A stretch of 64,000 nucleotides of DNA from Maribellus sediminis (GCF_011799805.1 NZ_WXUB01000007.1:62001-126000), one strand, 5' to 3'. Shown: positions 10,105 to 19,832, counted from the first letter of the stretch. The notes: generated by a model not told the origin, from the letters alone. Program-made: numbers and translations.

Positions 10105-10200
10105 TTACTTATTTCTTTTCTGACTGAAAATTCCCTTAATAATAAAATACAACAGTAGCAGAATTACCGCAATGATCATTACGCGAAGGAATAAGTACAT
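10105..10200 (-). CDS. Candidate 31-residue single-span membrane peptide
   Basis: ATG at 10200 to TAA at 10105-10107. The peptide starts MYLFLRVMIIAVILLLLYFI and ends KGIFSQKRNK: one hydrophobic span of about 23 residues followed by a basic tail, the layout of small inner-membrane proteins (N-out or N-in by the positive-inside rule with the basic tail cytoplasmic). The segment is less AT-rich than its flanks. A purine-rich AAGGAG lies about 17 bp upstream of the ATG, too far for ideal spacing, but Bacteroidota rarely depend on Shine-Dalgarno. It sits alone between the giant gene and valS. Chance hydrophobic ORF is the main alternative. Confidence 0.4.
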   Translation of the reverse strand: MYLFLRVMIIAVILLLLYFIIKGIFSQKRNK

Positions 10201-10326
10201 AAGGCAATGTTTTTGTTCTCCTTCAAAAATAAACTTTTTTAAATCATGTTAGTGTTTTAAATAATTTGAATTAGGGATATTTTCTTCTTCTGTATTTACC
10301 ATAGTGTAAACTGTGAACGCTAAACG

Positions 10327-10356
10327 TTGAACTCTGAACATTTAATATTACTTTTG
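10327..10356 (+). promoter_or_regulatory. Bacteroidota-type promoter of valS
   Basis: TTG (10327-10329), 19 bp, then TACTTTTG (10349-10356), matching the primary sigma consensus TTG-N17-22-TAnnTTTG. It lies about 30 bp before the valS ATG and overlaps the alternative upstream start, which argues for the downstream start. Confidence 0.75.
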
Positions 10357-10386
10357 CACCTCAAAATTTTAGGTAGATATTTCAAG

Positions 10387-13023
10387 ATGAGCAAATTGGA
10401 AATTCCGAGCAAATACAACCCGGCAGAGGTTGAAGATAAGTGGTACAAATACTGGATGGACAATAAATATTTCCATTCAACACCCGACGAGCGCGAGCCT
10501 TACACGATTGTAATTCCGCCACCAAATGTTACCGGCGTTTTACACATGGGGCACATGCTCAATAATACCATCCAGGATATTCTGGTGCGTCGTGCACGCA
10601 TGACCGGGAAAAATGCCTGCTGGGTTCCGGGTACCGACCACGCATCAATTGCTACCGAAGCCAAAGTGGTAAACAAACTGAATGCTGAAGGAATTGACAA
10701 ATATGACCTGTCGCGCGAGGAATTTCTGAAACATGCCTGGGAATGGACCGATAAACACGGCGGAATCATTCTCGAGCAGCTGAAAAAGCTGGGTGCATCC
10801 TGCGACTGGGACCGCACCGCATTTACAATGGATGAAGCCCGCAGCGAATCGGTGATCAAGGTTTTCGTCGACCTGTTTAACAAAGGAATGATCTACCGCG
10901 GTGTGCGCATGGTAAACTGGGACCCGGCTGCCAAAACAGCACTGTCCGATGAAGAAGTGAACTACAAGGAAATGCAGGGAAAACTGTATTACCTCAACTA
11001 TAAAATTGAAGGCGAAGATGGCGTTGTAACCATCGCCACTACGCGTCCTGAAACCATCCTTGGTGATACCGCAGTATGTGTGAATCCGGCTGACGAGCGT
11101 TTTACTCACCTGAAAGGGAAGCGGGTGCTTGTGCCGCTTTTGAATCGTTCCATCCCAATCATTGAAGATGAATATGTTGACATGGAATTTGGTACCGGTT
11201 GTTTGAAAATTACACCGGCGCACGACATCAATGACTACGAAATCGGAATGAAACACAACCTGCCATCGATTGATATTTTTAACGACGACGGAACGTTGAG
11301 TGAAAAAGCCGAATTATTTATCGGTGAAGACCGATTCGAGGTTAGAAAAAAAATAGTTCCTGAACTGGAAAAAGCGGGCAACCTGGCAAAAGTTGAAGAC
11401 TACACCAACAAAGTTGGGTTCTCGGAACGTACTGACGTGGTGATTGAGCCAAAACTTTCGGCACAGTGGTTTCTGAAAATGGAGGAGTTGGTGAAACCGG
11501 CACTCGAAAACGTGATGAACGATACCATTCAGTTCCACCCGCCGAAATTCAAAAATATTTACAAACACTGGATGGGCAACATCAAGGACTGGTGTATCAG
11601 CCGACAGTTGTGGTGGGGACACCAGATTCCGGTGTACTACCTGCCCGACGGAACATTCGTTTGTGCCGAAACAGCTGAACAGGCCTTGGAACTGGCCAAG
11701 GAAAAGTCGGGAAATGCTGCCTTGACAGCTGCCGATCTGACTCAGGATGAAGATGCTTTGGACACCTGGTTCTCAAGCTGGTTGTGGCCGATTTCGGTTT
11801 TCGACGGCATCCGCGAGCCTAATAATGAAGAAGTAAATTACTACTATCCAAGTTCCGACCTGGTAACAGCACCCGATATTATTTTCTTCTGGGTAGCACG
11901 AATGATCATCGCCGGTTACGAATACCGCGACGATTTCCCGTTCAAGAACGTGTATTTTACAGGAATGGTGCGCGATGCACAACGCCGCAAAATGTCGAAA
12001 TCGCTGGGTAACTCACCCGATCCGCTCGACCTGATCGCCAAATACGGTGCCGACGGTGTGCGCGTGGGTATGTTGTTGTGCTCGCCTGCCGGTGGCGACT
12101 TGCTGTTCGACGAAAGCCTGCCACAACAGGGAGCCGGCTTCTCGACAAAAATATGGAACGCTTTCCGACTGGTGAAAAACTGGGAAATTTCAGCAGAAAT
12201 TGAACAGCCGGAACACTCAAAACTGGCCATCGAATGGTTCAAAAACAAACTGGGCGAAGTGGTTAAAACACTGAACAGCCAGTTCGACAGTTTCCGTATT
12301 TCGGAAGCGCTGATGACGGTTTATACCAGTGTTCGCGATGAATTCTCGGGCTGGTTGCTCGAAATGGTAAAACCACCTTATCAGCAAGCTATCGATGCTA
12401 AAACTTATGCCGAGGTGCTTGAGTTGTTCGACCAGATGCTGCGACTGATGCATCCGTTTATGCCGTTTATTACCGAAGAGATCTGGCAATTGCTGGAAGA
12501 ACGAAACGAAGGCGAAAGTATCATGATCAATCAAATGCCCGAAGCTTTTGATTTTGATGCAGCCTTGCTAGCTGCTTTCGAGGATGTGAAAGAAGCCGTT
12601 TCGGGAATTCGCAAGATCAGAAAAGAAAAGAACATTGCTTTTAAAGATACCATCGAACTTTCGGTACAACAGGGCGACAAAGGATTCGATCCGAAATACA
12701 ACAGCATTTTGGTGAAGCTCGGAAATCTTTCAGCCTTAAATACGGTAACAGAAGAAGCGAAAGGTGCTGCTTCTTTCCTTGTAAAATCAACCAACTTCTA
12801 CATTCCGCTTGAAGGTTTTGTTGATGCAGAGGAAGAACTGAAGAAACTCGAAGAAGAGTTGAACTACACAAAAGGGTTCCTGAATTCGGTGATGAAAAAG
12901 CTAAGTAACGAGCGTTTTGTGAACAATGCGCCGGAAGCTGTGGTGGCCAACGAAAAAGCCAAACAGGCCGACGCCGAAGCCAAAATTAAAGTTTTGGAAG
13001 AACGCATCGCTTCAATGAGATAA
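10387..13023 (+). CDS. valS: Valine--tRNA ligase
   Basis: 878-residue class I aminoacyl-tRNA synthetase that charges tRNA-Val with valine in the cytoplasm. The start [10 protein letters not shown] at 10387 is preferred because the 20-residue upstream extension overlaps the promoter. HIGH-type motif HMGH at residues 53-56 after PPPNVTGVL; editing (CP1) domain with [13 protein letters not shown] near 217; KMSKSLGN near 535; anticodon-binding domain; and a C-terminal coiled-coil arm ([11 protein letters not shown]...). Length and motif order are those of a complete ValRS. It is followed by a strong terminator and appears monocistronic. Confidence 0.98.
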   Translation: MSKLEIPSKYNPAEVEDKWYKYWMDNKYFHSTPDEREPYTIVIPPPNVTGVLHMGHMLNNTIQDILVRRARMTGKNACWVPGTDHASIATEAKVVNKLNAEGIDKYDLSREEFLKHAWEWTDKHGGIILEQLKKLGASCDWDRTAFTMDEARSESVIKVFVDLFNKGMIYRGVRMVNWDPAAKTALSDEEVNYKEMQGKLYYLNYKIEGEDGVVTIATTRPETILGDTAVCVNPADERFTHLKGKRVLVPLLNRSIPIIEDEYVDMEFGTGCLKITPAHDINDYEIGMKHNLPSIDIFNDDGTLSEKAELFIGEDRFEVRKKIVPELEKAGNLAKVEDYTNKVGFSERTDVVIEPKLSAQWFLKMEELVKPALENVMNDTIQFHPPKFKNIYKHWMGNIKDWCISRQLWWGHQIPVYYLPDGTFVCAETAEQALELAKEKSGNAALTAADLTQDEDALDTWFSSWLWPISVFDGIREPNNEEVNYYYPSSDLVTAPDIIFFWVARMIIAGYEYRDDFPFKNVYFTGMVRDAQRRKMSKSLGNSPDPLDLIAKYGADGVRVGMLLCSPAGGDLLFDESLPQQGAGFSTKIWNAFRLVKNWEISAEIEQPEHSKLAIEWFKNKLGEVVKTLNSQFDSFRISEALMTVYTSVRDEFSGWLLEMVKPPYQQAIDAKTYAEVLELFDQMLRLMHPFMPFITEEIWQLLEERNEGESIMINQMPEAFDFDAALLAAFEDVKEAVSGIRKIRKEKNIAFKDTIELSVQQGDKGFDPKYNSILVKLGNLSALNTVTEEAKGAASFLVKSTNFYIPLEGFVDAEEELKKLEEELNYTKGFLNSVMKKLSNERFVNNAPEAVVANEKAKQADAEAKIKVLEERIASMR

Positions 13024-13027
13024 TTTT

Positions 13028-13060
13028 ATTGAACGGGTGACTTTGAGTCACCCGTTCAAT
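13028..13060 (+). terminator. Terminator of valS, perfect 15-bp stem
   Basis: ATTGAACGGGTGACT (13028-13042) and its exact complement (13046-13060) flank a TTG loop, 4 bp after the valS stop, followed by TTCTTC. The very stable hairpin suits an intrinsic terminator, with an imperfect U-run. Confidence 0.8.
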
Positions 13061-13176
13061 TTCTTCATCAATTTCTTTCACCCCCTTAATATCTGTTAAA
13101 AGCCGGTTAAAATTTGTTATTTCTTCAACTAAATCAATCTTTTGCATAGTTTTGTAAATGTTTCGAAAATGTTGAC

Positions 13177-13920
13177 ATGCGAAATATACTGACCATACTG
13201 ATTTTCCTGTTTATTTTATCCGGAGTTAAAGCCCAGGACACTTCGGTGGACCCTATGCTGATTGAGCTGAAAGCTAAAATCTTAAGCGCTGCCGATAGCT
13301 CAGCAATTCCGTATGCCAACATCATCCTTCACCGCACACACAGTGGAACAATTACCAACAACGACGGCTATTTTACACTCGAAATGCTGAATATCGACAG
13401 TCTGGAAGTAACTTCTGTAGGTTACAAAAAGACCGTTCTGAAAATTCCGTCATATTATACCGGTTTCGAAATGCTAACCTTTTACATGGAACCCATACTT
13501 TACAACGTTGGCGAGGTTACGGTTGAAGGAGAAGCCAAACAACTCGATTATTTCGAGCACGGCGAACCAACAGCCATCGATCCGGAATTGCGCGGCGATG
13601 CCTTTAATGAAAAGCCACCGGTTCTGGCTGCCTTTTTTAACCCGGCATCGTATATGCAATACTATTTCAGTAAACGCGAAAAGCGCAAACGGGAAGTCCG
13701 CAGGGACATGGCCATCATGAAGAACTGGGAAATGCATTCGAAAAACTACAACAAGGAAATGGTGATGAAACTTACCGGATTGAACGAAGCGTACGCCGAT
13801 ACTTTTATGGTTTGGTTCAATGCCCACGATGTGCTTCCTTACACCGCCAACGAATACCAGGTTCGATCGTCGATTGTTGAGTATGGAAAATTATTTAAAC
13901 TCGATTACGGGTTAAACTAA
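13177..13920 (+). CDS. Exported carboxypeptidase-like regulatory domain protein
   Basis: 247 residues with a signal peptide (MRNILTILIFLFILSGVKAQ). Residues about 28-105 form a carboxypeptidase-regulatory-like beta-sandwich (AKILSAADSSAIPYANIIL ... GTITNNDGYFTLEM ... VTSVGYKKTVLKI), the domain that begins many Bacteroidota TonB-dependent and barrel proteins. The remainder is charged (SKREKRKREVRRD) with no recognised domain and no barrel, so this is a short, probably periplasmic or membrane-associated member. A possible -7 element TAGTTTTG lies at 13147-13154, without a well-placed -33 TTG. Exact role unknown. Confidence 0.8.
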   Translation: MRNILTILIFLFILSGVKAQDTSVDPMLIELKAKILSAADSSAIPYANIILHRTHSGTITNNDGYFTLEMLNIDSLEVTSVGYKKTVLKIPSYYTGFEMLTFYMEPILYNVGEVTVEGEAKQLDYFEHGEPTAIDPELRGDAFNEKPPVLAAFFNPASYMQYYFSKREKRKREVRRDMAIMKNWEMHSKNYNKEMVMKLTGLNEAYADTFMVWFNAHDVLPYTANEYQVRSSIVEYGKLFKLDYGLN

Positions 13921-14227
13921 TTACGAATTCCAAACTAATTCGGACAAAAGTCGAAAATAAAACCATAAAATTTATTAAATAAATACTTTTTAGTGTTATT
14001 TTATTTCATCCATTTGGTTTAATAGTTATACTCAAAATTCAATATTTTACTATTTTAGTTATATTGCCACACTAATTCTTTCAATTCGTTATCATATTCA
14101 ACTATTTGCTTCTCAATTGTAAGCGAGTAGCAATTTTTGTTCAATCTATAAATGTTTTACAGCATGTTATTTGAACTCAAATCGTCTTAACTTCTTTCTG
14201 CATTTAAACAATTTAAACAGAAAAGTC
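13921..14227. other. AT-rich intergenic region, no gene seen
   Basis: About 300 bases of strongly AT-rich sequence between the regulatory-domain protein and the peroxiredoxin. It presumably holds the peroxiredoxin promoter, but no confident TTG/TAnnTTTG pair, hairpin terminator or RNA gene was recognised. Confidence 0.5.
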
Positions 14228-14965
14228 ATGAAACGATTAATGTTAGCCTTAGTGGCCGTAATTTTTATTGCCTCCGGCACATGGGGGCAGAGTGATCAGA
14301 TTCCTTTAATTGGATCTAAAGCCCCCAGCTTCACAGCTAAATCTACTAACGGGAAAATTACTTTCCCAAACGATTTTGGTGATCAATGGAAAGTTTTGTT
14401 TAGTCATCCCGCCGATTTTACCCCGGTATGTTCTTCCGAACTTCTTGAGCTTGCAGAGTTACAACCCAAGTTTAAAAAATTAGGAGTACAAATCGCAATT
14501 GTTTCTACCGACGATGTAGAAACACATAAACTATGGGTGGAATACCTGGAAGATTTGGACTACAAAAACCATGGAAAGAAAAAAATTGATTTTCCGCTAT
14601 TTGCCGACACCGATTTAAACGCCTCGAAAAAGTACGGTATGCTTCACAGGCCAACCAGTACAAATCGCGACATAAGAGGTGTATTTGTAATTGACGGAGA
14701 TAACATAGTACGATCGATTAATTTTTACCCTTTACAAGTTGGTCGTAACATGAACGAGATTATTCGACTTGTTGAAGCACTTCAGACTACGGAAGAAGCT
14801 CTGGTTTACACCCCGGCAAATTGGGAAAAAGGAGATGATGTGATTATTCCTTACTATCCGTTTGATAAAGCTGAATCCGAAGTAAGTCCTGACGAACTTC
14901 AGGCTTACTATAAAGTTGGAAATCGTGTATGGTTTAAAAGGGTAGGTGAAGAAGATAACAAATAA
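14228..14965 (+). CDS. Exported 1-Cys (Prx6-type) peroxiredoxin
   Basis: 245 residues from the ATG at 14228, chosen because it opens with a signal peptide (MKRLMLALVAVIFIASGTWG). The mature part is a Prx6-subfamily peroxiredoxin: SHPADFTPVCSSEL carries the peroxidatic Cys68 with the upstream Pro/Thr of the PxxxT(S)xxC signature, followed by RPTSTNRDIRGVFVID and YPLQVGRNMNEIIRLV. Cys68 is the only cysteine in the protein, so it is a true 1-Cys enzyme that needs an external thiol reductant. Peroxide reduction is known for the family; periplasmic location is inferred from the signal peptide and is unusual for this subfamily. Confidence 0.92.
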   Translation: MKRLMLALVAVIFIASGTWGQSDQIPLIGSKAPSFTAKSTNGKITFPNDFGDQWKVLFSHPADFTPVCSSELLELAELQPKFKKLGVQIAIVSTDDVETHKLWVEYLEDLDYKNHGKKKIDFPLFADTDLNASKKYGMLHRPTSTNRDIRGVFVIDGDNIVRSINFYPLQVGRNMNEIIRLVEALQTTEEALVYTPANWEKGDDVIIPYYPFDKAESEVSPDELQAYYKVGNRVWFKRVGEEDNK

Positions 14966-15010
14966 TTTTTTTCATAGAAACAGCAGAAGCGTTGGTCTCC
15001 CACCAACAAA

Positions 15011-15040
15011 AAAGTCCTGAGATTATCAGGACTTTTTCTT
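15011..15040 (+). terminator. Bidirectional terminator between peroxiredoxin and lipoprotein genes
   Basis: GTCCTGA (15014-15020) and TCAGGAC (15026-15032) flank a GATTA loop, with an A-run before and a T-run after. It can terminate the peroxiredoxin transcript on the plus strand and the convergent lipoprotein gene on the minus strand. Confidence 0.85.
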
Positions 15041-15058
15041 TATGTGATTTCACTAACC

Positions 15059-15715
15059 TTAACTTCCAATTTCTTTTTTGAGCAGATTTACCTGGTTTTG
15101 TAACTTGGCAATCTCGGCTTCCTTTTGTTTCAGGTCTTCCATCAACTTCGAAGTTTCAGCTTTTGCTTTATCAAGTTCGCCTTGCTGCTTTTCAAGTGCA
15201 CTCTGACCTGATTTTATTTGTCCTTCAAGCAACTTTGCCTGGTCATTTAACTTCGAAATCTCAAAGTTTCGCTCTTCAATTTCACTATCTTTTTCGCTGA
15301 GTTGTTCTTCCAGACTCTCATTTTCAGCCTGAAGTTTAATGATATTCTGATCTTTCGCTTCAAGCGCATTGGTCAACCGCTGTTTTTCGAAATCGAGCGT
15401 GAAACTTGTTTCTTCCAGCGAACGTTCCTTTTTATTCAGATCGGCAAAAAGCTGGTTCAATTCTGTTTTTAACGAATCGATGTGCTGCTCCTTCATGGCA
15501 TTACTTTCCATCAATTCATTTTTCATCGACTCGAAATCGGCAATCAAAGCTTCAATTCGAGCTGCTTTATCACGATTCTCTCCATCCAGTTTCCGTGATA
15601 GTTCCTCTGCCTTTAAACGACCGGCTTCCATTTCGAGGTATTTCTTTTTAGAAACACACGAAGACATCCCAAGCACTAAAAAACCAATAAAAATGATCAG
15701 ATATTTTTTATTCAT
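15059..15715 (-). CDS. Coiled-coil lipoprotein
   Basis: 218 residues from the ATG at 15715, which puts the lipobox LGMSSC at residues 15-20 (lipidated Cys20). From about residue 28 to the end the sequence is one long heptad-rich coiled coil (KSLNDQAKLLEGQIK and similar), low in aromatic residues and rich in E, K, L and Q. Such envelope coiled coils act as spacers, tethers or partners of murein hydrolases in other bacteria, but no domain fixes the role here. A -7-like TATCTTTG lies at 15737-15744 on the minus strand. It is divergent from the next gene and convergent with the peroxiredoxin gene. Confidence 0.82.
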   Translation of the reverse strand: MNKKYLIIFIGFLVLGMSSCVSKKKYLEMEAGRLKAEELSRKLDGENRDKAARIEALIADFESMKNELMESNAMKEQHIDSLKTELNQLFADLNKKERSLEETSFTLDFEKQRLTNALEAKDQNIIKLQAENESLEEQLSEKDSEIEERNFEISKLNDQAKLLEGQIKSGQSALEKQQGELDKAKAETSKLMEDLKQKEAEIAKLQNQVNLLKKEIGS

Positions 15716-15736
15716 AATTGTCTGTTTTGATTTTAA

Positions 15737-15744
15737 CAAAGATA
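15737..15744 (-). promoter_or_regulatory. -7 element of the coiled-coil lipoprotein gene
   Basis: TATCTTTG on the minus strand fits TAnnTTTG and lies about 21 bp before the ATG. The -33 region is only a T-run rather than a clear TTG, so the promoter call is partial. Confidence 0.5.
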
Positions 15745-15873
15745 TACAATAATATTCCCTGATTAAAACGTTCATATAAACAGGTCTGGTATTAATTTGT
15801 TATTTTTATTTAAAAATAGAACAGGCCAATTTCTCTGAAAAATTTGGACAGGCAAGTAAAAAATAGAAAACGA

Positions 15874-16986
15874 ATGAAGACAGTTACAATAATTACCCTC
15901 ATCTTAATTACCTCTTTGGCTTCTTTTGCACAAAATGGCAGCAAAGTGGTTCATACCATAAAAGGAAAGGTAGTAAATGCCGACACCAACGAACCGATCT
16001 CATACACTAACATCGGGCTCGAAGGTACGTTTTACGGTACCGCCAGTAACGAAGAAGGTAATTTCGAATTGAAAATTCCGGAAGAGCTGTCGGATAAGAA
16101 CATTTTCTTTTCGGCAGTAGGTTTTAAGAATCGTCAGTTTCCGGTAAAACAATTGTTTACCACAGAGAACACAATTATTAAATTGCAACCGCAATCGTAC
16201 GATGTTGACCGGGTTGACATCGAGGCGCAAAACCTGGTGCTGATCCGTATTTTGAGAATGGCGTCTGAAAACATCCGCTACAACAACGGAGCCGGGCCAT
16301 TTAACCTGCATTGCAGTTACACCCGCGAAACCACTAAAAACGACTCGAGTTACACCACAAACGCCGATGTGCTGATCTACGATAAAACAGGCTACTCGCA
16401 ACCATCGGTTCTGGATGCTTACCGCTCGCGAAAATACAGGGTGAGCAAAGCTGGCGACGACTATTCTTTTACTTCGAATATGTTGAAACTGGATGAGTTG
16501 CTCGCTTTCGACTGGGTACGGTCGGCTTCCGAAATTCTGAATCCGGCTTTATTGCGCGATTACTCGCTGAGCTTGAAGGACCAGCCAAACATCAACGGTA
16601 AAGAATACTGGGTGATCGCCTACAAACAGGTGCTTCCCACCCTGGAAGGATCGGGCGATTTTTATGCCACTGCATTTGAAGGAACCATTACCATTTCGAA
16701 AGAAAATTATGCTGTCAGGAACATTAGCGCTAAAGTAACGTCGCCAAAAAACAACCGTCAGGACCGCTCGCTGGCCATCGCAGTCGGCAATACCGATTTT
16801 CTGAAAGATGTATCGTACGAGTTCACTGTGGATTACAAGGATCTGCTCCTTAACAAAATCACACTATCAAAAGATTATGCTTACAAAAATGACACTTACA
16901 GTGAGCAAACGGTATTGCAGGTAAACCGCGCCCATGCCAATGGCTTAACGACACTCACTTCGCGCGATTATTTTCCGGGTAAATAA
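15874..16986 (+). CDS. Exported carboxypeptidase-like regulatory domain protein
   Basis: 370 residues from the ATG at 15874, preferred over an upstream TTG because the signal peptide (MKTVTIITLILITSLASFAQ) begins there. Residues about 30-110 form a carboxypeptidase-regulatory-like domain (GKVVNADTNEPISYTNIGL, YGTASNEEGNFELKI, FFSAVGFKNRQF). The rest (QNLVLIRILRMASENI ... to GLTTLTSRDYFPG) resembles the periplasmic part of DUF5686-like proteins without the terminal barrel. The protein is probably envelope-associated. Function unknown. It is convergent with the MacA-like gene, with a shared hairpin between them. Confidence 0.78.
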   Translation: MKTVTIITLILITSLASFAQNGSKVVHTIKGKVVNADTNEPISYTNIGLEGTFYGTASNEEGNFELKIPEELSDKNIFFSAVGFKNRQFPVKQLFTTENTIIKLQPQSYDVDRVDIEAQNLVLIRILRMASENIRYNNGAGPFNLHCSYTRETTKNDSSYTTNADVLIYDKTGYSQPSVLDAYRSRKYRVSKAGDDYSFTSNMLKLDELLAFDWVRSASEILNPALLRDYSLSLKDQPNINGKEYWVIAYKQVLPTLEGSGDFYATAFEGTITISKENYAVRNISAKVTSPKNNRQDRSLAIAVGNTDFLKDVSYEFTVDYKDLLLNKITLSKDYAYKNDTYSEQTVLQVNRAHANGLTTLTSRDYFPGK

Positions 16987-17039
16987 AATCAGTTTTTAAA
17001 AAGCCATTATTAATCTGAAAGCACCAGCATTGAAAACAA

Positions 17040-17072
17040 AAAACGGAAACAACCATTAGCTGTTCCCGTTTT
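17040..17072 (+). terminator. Bidirectional hairpin between convergent genes
   Basis: AAAACGG (17040-17046) pairs with CCGTTTT (17066-17072), continuing after one mismatch with AACA/TGTT. A-rich and T-rich edges allow termination in either direction, for the regulatory-domain gene (plus) and the adaptor gene (minus). Confidence 0.7.
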
Positions 17073-17100
17073 AACAATTATATAAATTGAATTGTTAGGT

Positions 17101-18414
17101 TTACTTTTCTGCTTTGAACAGGTCTTCTTCTTTAACAACCTTCACCAGCATACTGTCCTTTAAAGTCCGGTTAATGGCATTGTAAGGTGCCGTAACAATT
17201 TCGTCGCCTTCTTTTATACCTTTCAGAATTTCAATGCTTGTATTATCCTGAATACCGGTTTCAACTTCTACCTTTTTTACCCGGTCGCCATTAATTAAAA
17301 ACACCACTTCCTGCTTTTCGTCGCGTTCGGTAGCTTCCTCATTATCCGATGCGTTTTCGCCTTCCTCTTTCACCTCTTCTGTTCCACCGTCTTCTTTTTT
17401 AATACGTGTTGTAACAGCAGCAATTGGCACCGAAATAACACCTTCGCGGGTTTCTGTGAGAATATCTACCGTTGCCGACATTCCCGGCCGGAAAGGATAA
17501 AGGTTTCCGTTGGCCGGATCAATCAGATCTTTATACGAATCTTTCAGCAACAATACCTTTACATCGAAATTGGTAACCTGGTCGGCAGTGGTACCGGAGA
17601 TACTTGCCGAGTTGGCAATTTCGGTTACAATTCCTTTAAACTGGCGCCCCAGGTAAGCATCAACTTCAACAAGCGCGGTATCGCTTTTCATTACTTTCAC
17701 AATGTCGTTCTCATTCACCTCCACCTGTACTTCCATGCGTTCCAGGTCAGCTACAGTCATCATATCGGTTCCAACCATCATGCTGGTTCCAACCACGCGC
17801 TCACCTTTTTCAACCTCAAGCGCTGAAATGGTACCCGAAATAGGTGCATAAATTTTGGTCTTGGTGAGTTGCTCTTCTGCCTCCGACAACGAAGCTTCAG
17901 CACTGCGTACCGAATACTGGGCAGCCATTACTTCCGATTCAGCCACTTTATAGGCCGCTTCAGCAGTTTCGAATTCGGCCACCGGAATGGTTCCTTTATC
18001 GTATAATTCTTTCGAACGTTTGTACGAAAGTTCGCGTTCGATCATTTGTGCCTGTGCCTGTGCCAGTCTTGCCTTGGATGAATTAAGTGCAGCCTCTGCC
18101 CGGTTAACTGCCGAAACATAAATTTCAGGCTTGATGATGCAAAGCAACTTTCCTTTTTCCACCTGATCGCCTTCTTCCACGTACAATTCTACGATCTCGC
18201 CTGCCACGTCGGGGCTGATTTTTACCTCAGTTTCGGGTTGAATTTTTCCATTGGCTGTAATGAATTCCGTAATGGTTTTGCTTTCCACTTTTTCAGTGGC
18301 CACATTTATGGTAAAGTCATTGCCAAACCAGCCCTTCTTTTTACCGATAACCAATACAATAATTACAATTACAACGAGAGCGATTGCATAAGGCAGGATT
18401 TTCTTTTGCTTCAT
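17101..18414 (-). CDS. MacA/HlyD-family efflux periplasmic adaptor subunit
   Basis: 437 residues. One N-terminal membrane anchor (residues about 7-25), then the split biotinyl-lipoyl domain (VKISPDVAGEIVELYVEEGD and later YAPISGTISALEVEKGERVV), an alpha-hairpin of about 90 residues between them, a beta-barrel domain and a membrane-proximal domain. Such adaptors connect an inner-membrane ABC (MacB) or RND pump to a TolC channel. No pump or TolC gene lies next to it: upstream is lysC and downstream a convergent gene, so it is an orphan here. An acidic low-complexity insertion at about 335-365 (KEDGGTEEVKEEGENASDNE) interrupts the C-terminal part. Substrate unknown. Confidence 0.88.
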   Translation of the reverse strand: MKQKKILPYAIALVVIVIIVLVIGKKKGWFGNDFTINVATEKVESKTITEFITANGKIQPETEVKISPDVAGEIVELYVEEGDQVEKGKLLCIIKPEIYVSAVNRAEAALNSSKARLAQAQAQMIERELSYKRSKELYDKGTIPVAEFETAEAAYKVAESEVMAAQYSVRSAEASLSEAEEQLTKTKIYAPISGTISALEVEKGERVVGTSMMVGTDMMTVADLERMEVQVEVNENDIVKVMKSDTALVEVDAYLGRQFKGIVTEIANSASISGTTADQVTNFDVKVLLLKDSYKDLIDPANGNLYPFRPGMSATVDILTETREGVISVPIAAVTTRIKKEDGGTEEVKEEGENASDNEEATERDEKQEVVFLINGDRVKKVEVETGIQDNTSIEILKGIKEGDEIVTAPYNAINRTLKDSMLVKVVKEEDLFKAEK

Positions 18415-18507
18415 ATTGAAGTAGTTTTTTTATAGGTCAGTTTTCAACCCTTAAAATTACAAGAAAAAACCGTTTAGCATAAGTTTAAATCATTTTAGAC
18501 CTCCAAC

Positions 18508-19758
18508 TTATTCTTTTATTAGCATCCTTGCAGTGAGTCGGCTGTGTTGTTCCAGGTAAATATCCTTTTCTTTTACCATCCAGTCGAGCACCTCCTCGGT
18601 ATAATGCCTGATAGTGACCAGTGTTAAACCGGTGTTGTAACGTATTTTGTAATGTTCTGAAAGTTCACCGAAAACTTCTTCCAGGTCTTCGTCCCAAGCA
18701 TCGGCTACAATGTTGAGGTCGATGGCCGACTGTTGCATCAGCGTCACTTTTATCAGTCTACCTAACAGGAAATTCACCACCCGGTCGATATCGTTGATCG
18801 AAATAATCGAGAAATCCTTGGCAGAAAGTGTGATCAGTACCTGGTTTTCCTTAAGGATAAAAATCGGTGGCAATTCAATTTTATGATCTATTTTATGAAT
18901 TACTGTTCCCGGATCCTGCGGCAAAACAAAGGATTTCACCAACAGCGGAATGCCTTTATTGTGCAGTGGTTGCATGGTTTTCGGGTGAATGACTTTCGCT
19001 CCGGAATGTGTCATTTCCACCGCTTCTTTGTACGAAAGTTCACCAATTTTTACTGTGTCTTTCATTTTCTTCGGATCGGCACTTAAAATCCCCGGGACAT
19101 CTTTCCAGATCGAAACACTTTCGGCTTCCAGAATACTACCAATAATAGCCGCAGTAAAATCAGAACCTTCACGCCCCAGTGTAGTTGTCAGGTTAGCAGT
19201 AGTCGATCCCATAAATCCCTGAGTGATGTACAAATTGGTATCCGAGAAATTAAATTCTTCCTTTATCAGTTCATCGGTCCATTCCCAGTCAACCTTCGCA
19301 TCGCGGAAAGTATCGTCGGTTTTCAGGCTGTTGCGAATATCGACCCAAACATTGGCGTGACCGGCTGCATTCAGATAATCGCTTACAATTCTAGTGGAAA
19401 TCAGCTCACCAAAACAGATAATCTGGTCGTATTCAAAATTGTAGTCGTACGATGGACGGGTACGTAGTTTATGTTCCAGGTCGGTAAACAGCTGATAAAC
19501 ACCTTGCGGCATTCCCTGTTCGCCAAACAAATCGCTAATAATTTCCTGGTGATATCCGCGAAAAGCATTGAATATCTCCCACTTCTTATCGTCATTATCC
19601 GAAAAAGACCTTACCAGCAATTCCAACAGGTTAGTACTTTCGCCCATGGCTGAAATAACCACTGCCAGTGGCCCCGACTCACTTTTGATAATCTCGTAAA
19701 CGTTTTTTACCGCCGATGCATTTTTTACCGATGCACCCCCAAATTTGTAAACCTTCAT
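18508..19758 (-). CDS. lysC: Aspartate kinase (monofunctional)
   Basis: 416 residues. Phosphorylates aspartate with ATP, the first step toward lysine/diaminopimelate, threonine and methionine. N-terminal kinase signature KVYKFGGASVKNA, catalytic-region motif TLGREGSDFTAAIIG, and DVPGILSADPKKM; the C-terminal ~120 residues (VLITLSAKDFSIISINDIDR onward) are ACT-like and probably mediate feedback inhibition. No homoserine dehydrogenase domain follows, so it is not a ThrA fusion. No other pathway gene is adjacent. A good promoter lies upstream. Confidence 0.93.
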   Translation of the reverse strand: MKVYKFGGASVKNASAVKNVYEIIKSESGPLAVVISAMGESTNLLELLVRSFSDNDDKKWEIFNAFRGYHQEIISDLFGEQGMPQGVYQLFTDLEHKLRTRPSYDYNFEYDQIICFGELISTRIVSDYLNAAGHANVWVDIRNSLKTDDTFRDAKVDWEWTDELIKEEFNFSDTNLYITQGFMGSTTANLTTTLGREGSDFTAAIIGSILEAESVSIWKDVPGILSADPKKMKDTVKIGELSYKEAVEMTHSGAKVIHPKTMQPLHNKGIPLLVKSFVLPQDPGTVIHKIDHKIELPPIFILKENQVLITLSAKDFSIISINDIDRVVNFLLGRLIKVTLMQQSAIDLNIVADAWDEDLEEVFGELSEHYKIRYNTGLTLVTIRHYTEEVLDWMVKEKDIYLEQHSRLTARMLIKE

Positions 19759-19800
19759 TTTCTGAGTTGCTTCTATTGTTTTGAGTTTTTAACCGAAATA

Positions 19801-19832
19801 CAAAACTAGTTTTTTTTAGTTCTGACATGCAA
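19801..19832 (-). promoter_or_regulatory. Promoter of lysC
   Basis: On the minus strand TTG (19832-19830), 21 bp, then TAGTTTTG (19808-19801), matching the Bacteroidota consensus. It lies about 42 bp before the lysC ATG. Confidence 0.65.

Noticed and set aside
10645-11256. Minus-strand 203-residue ORF inside valS
   Set aside because: Antisense shadow of valS with no coding features.
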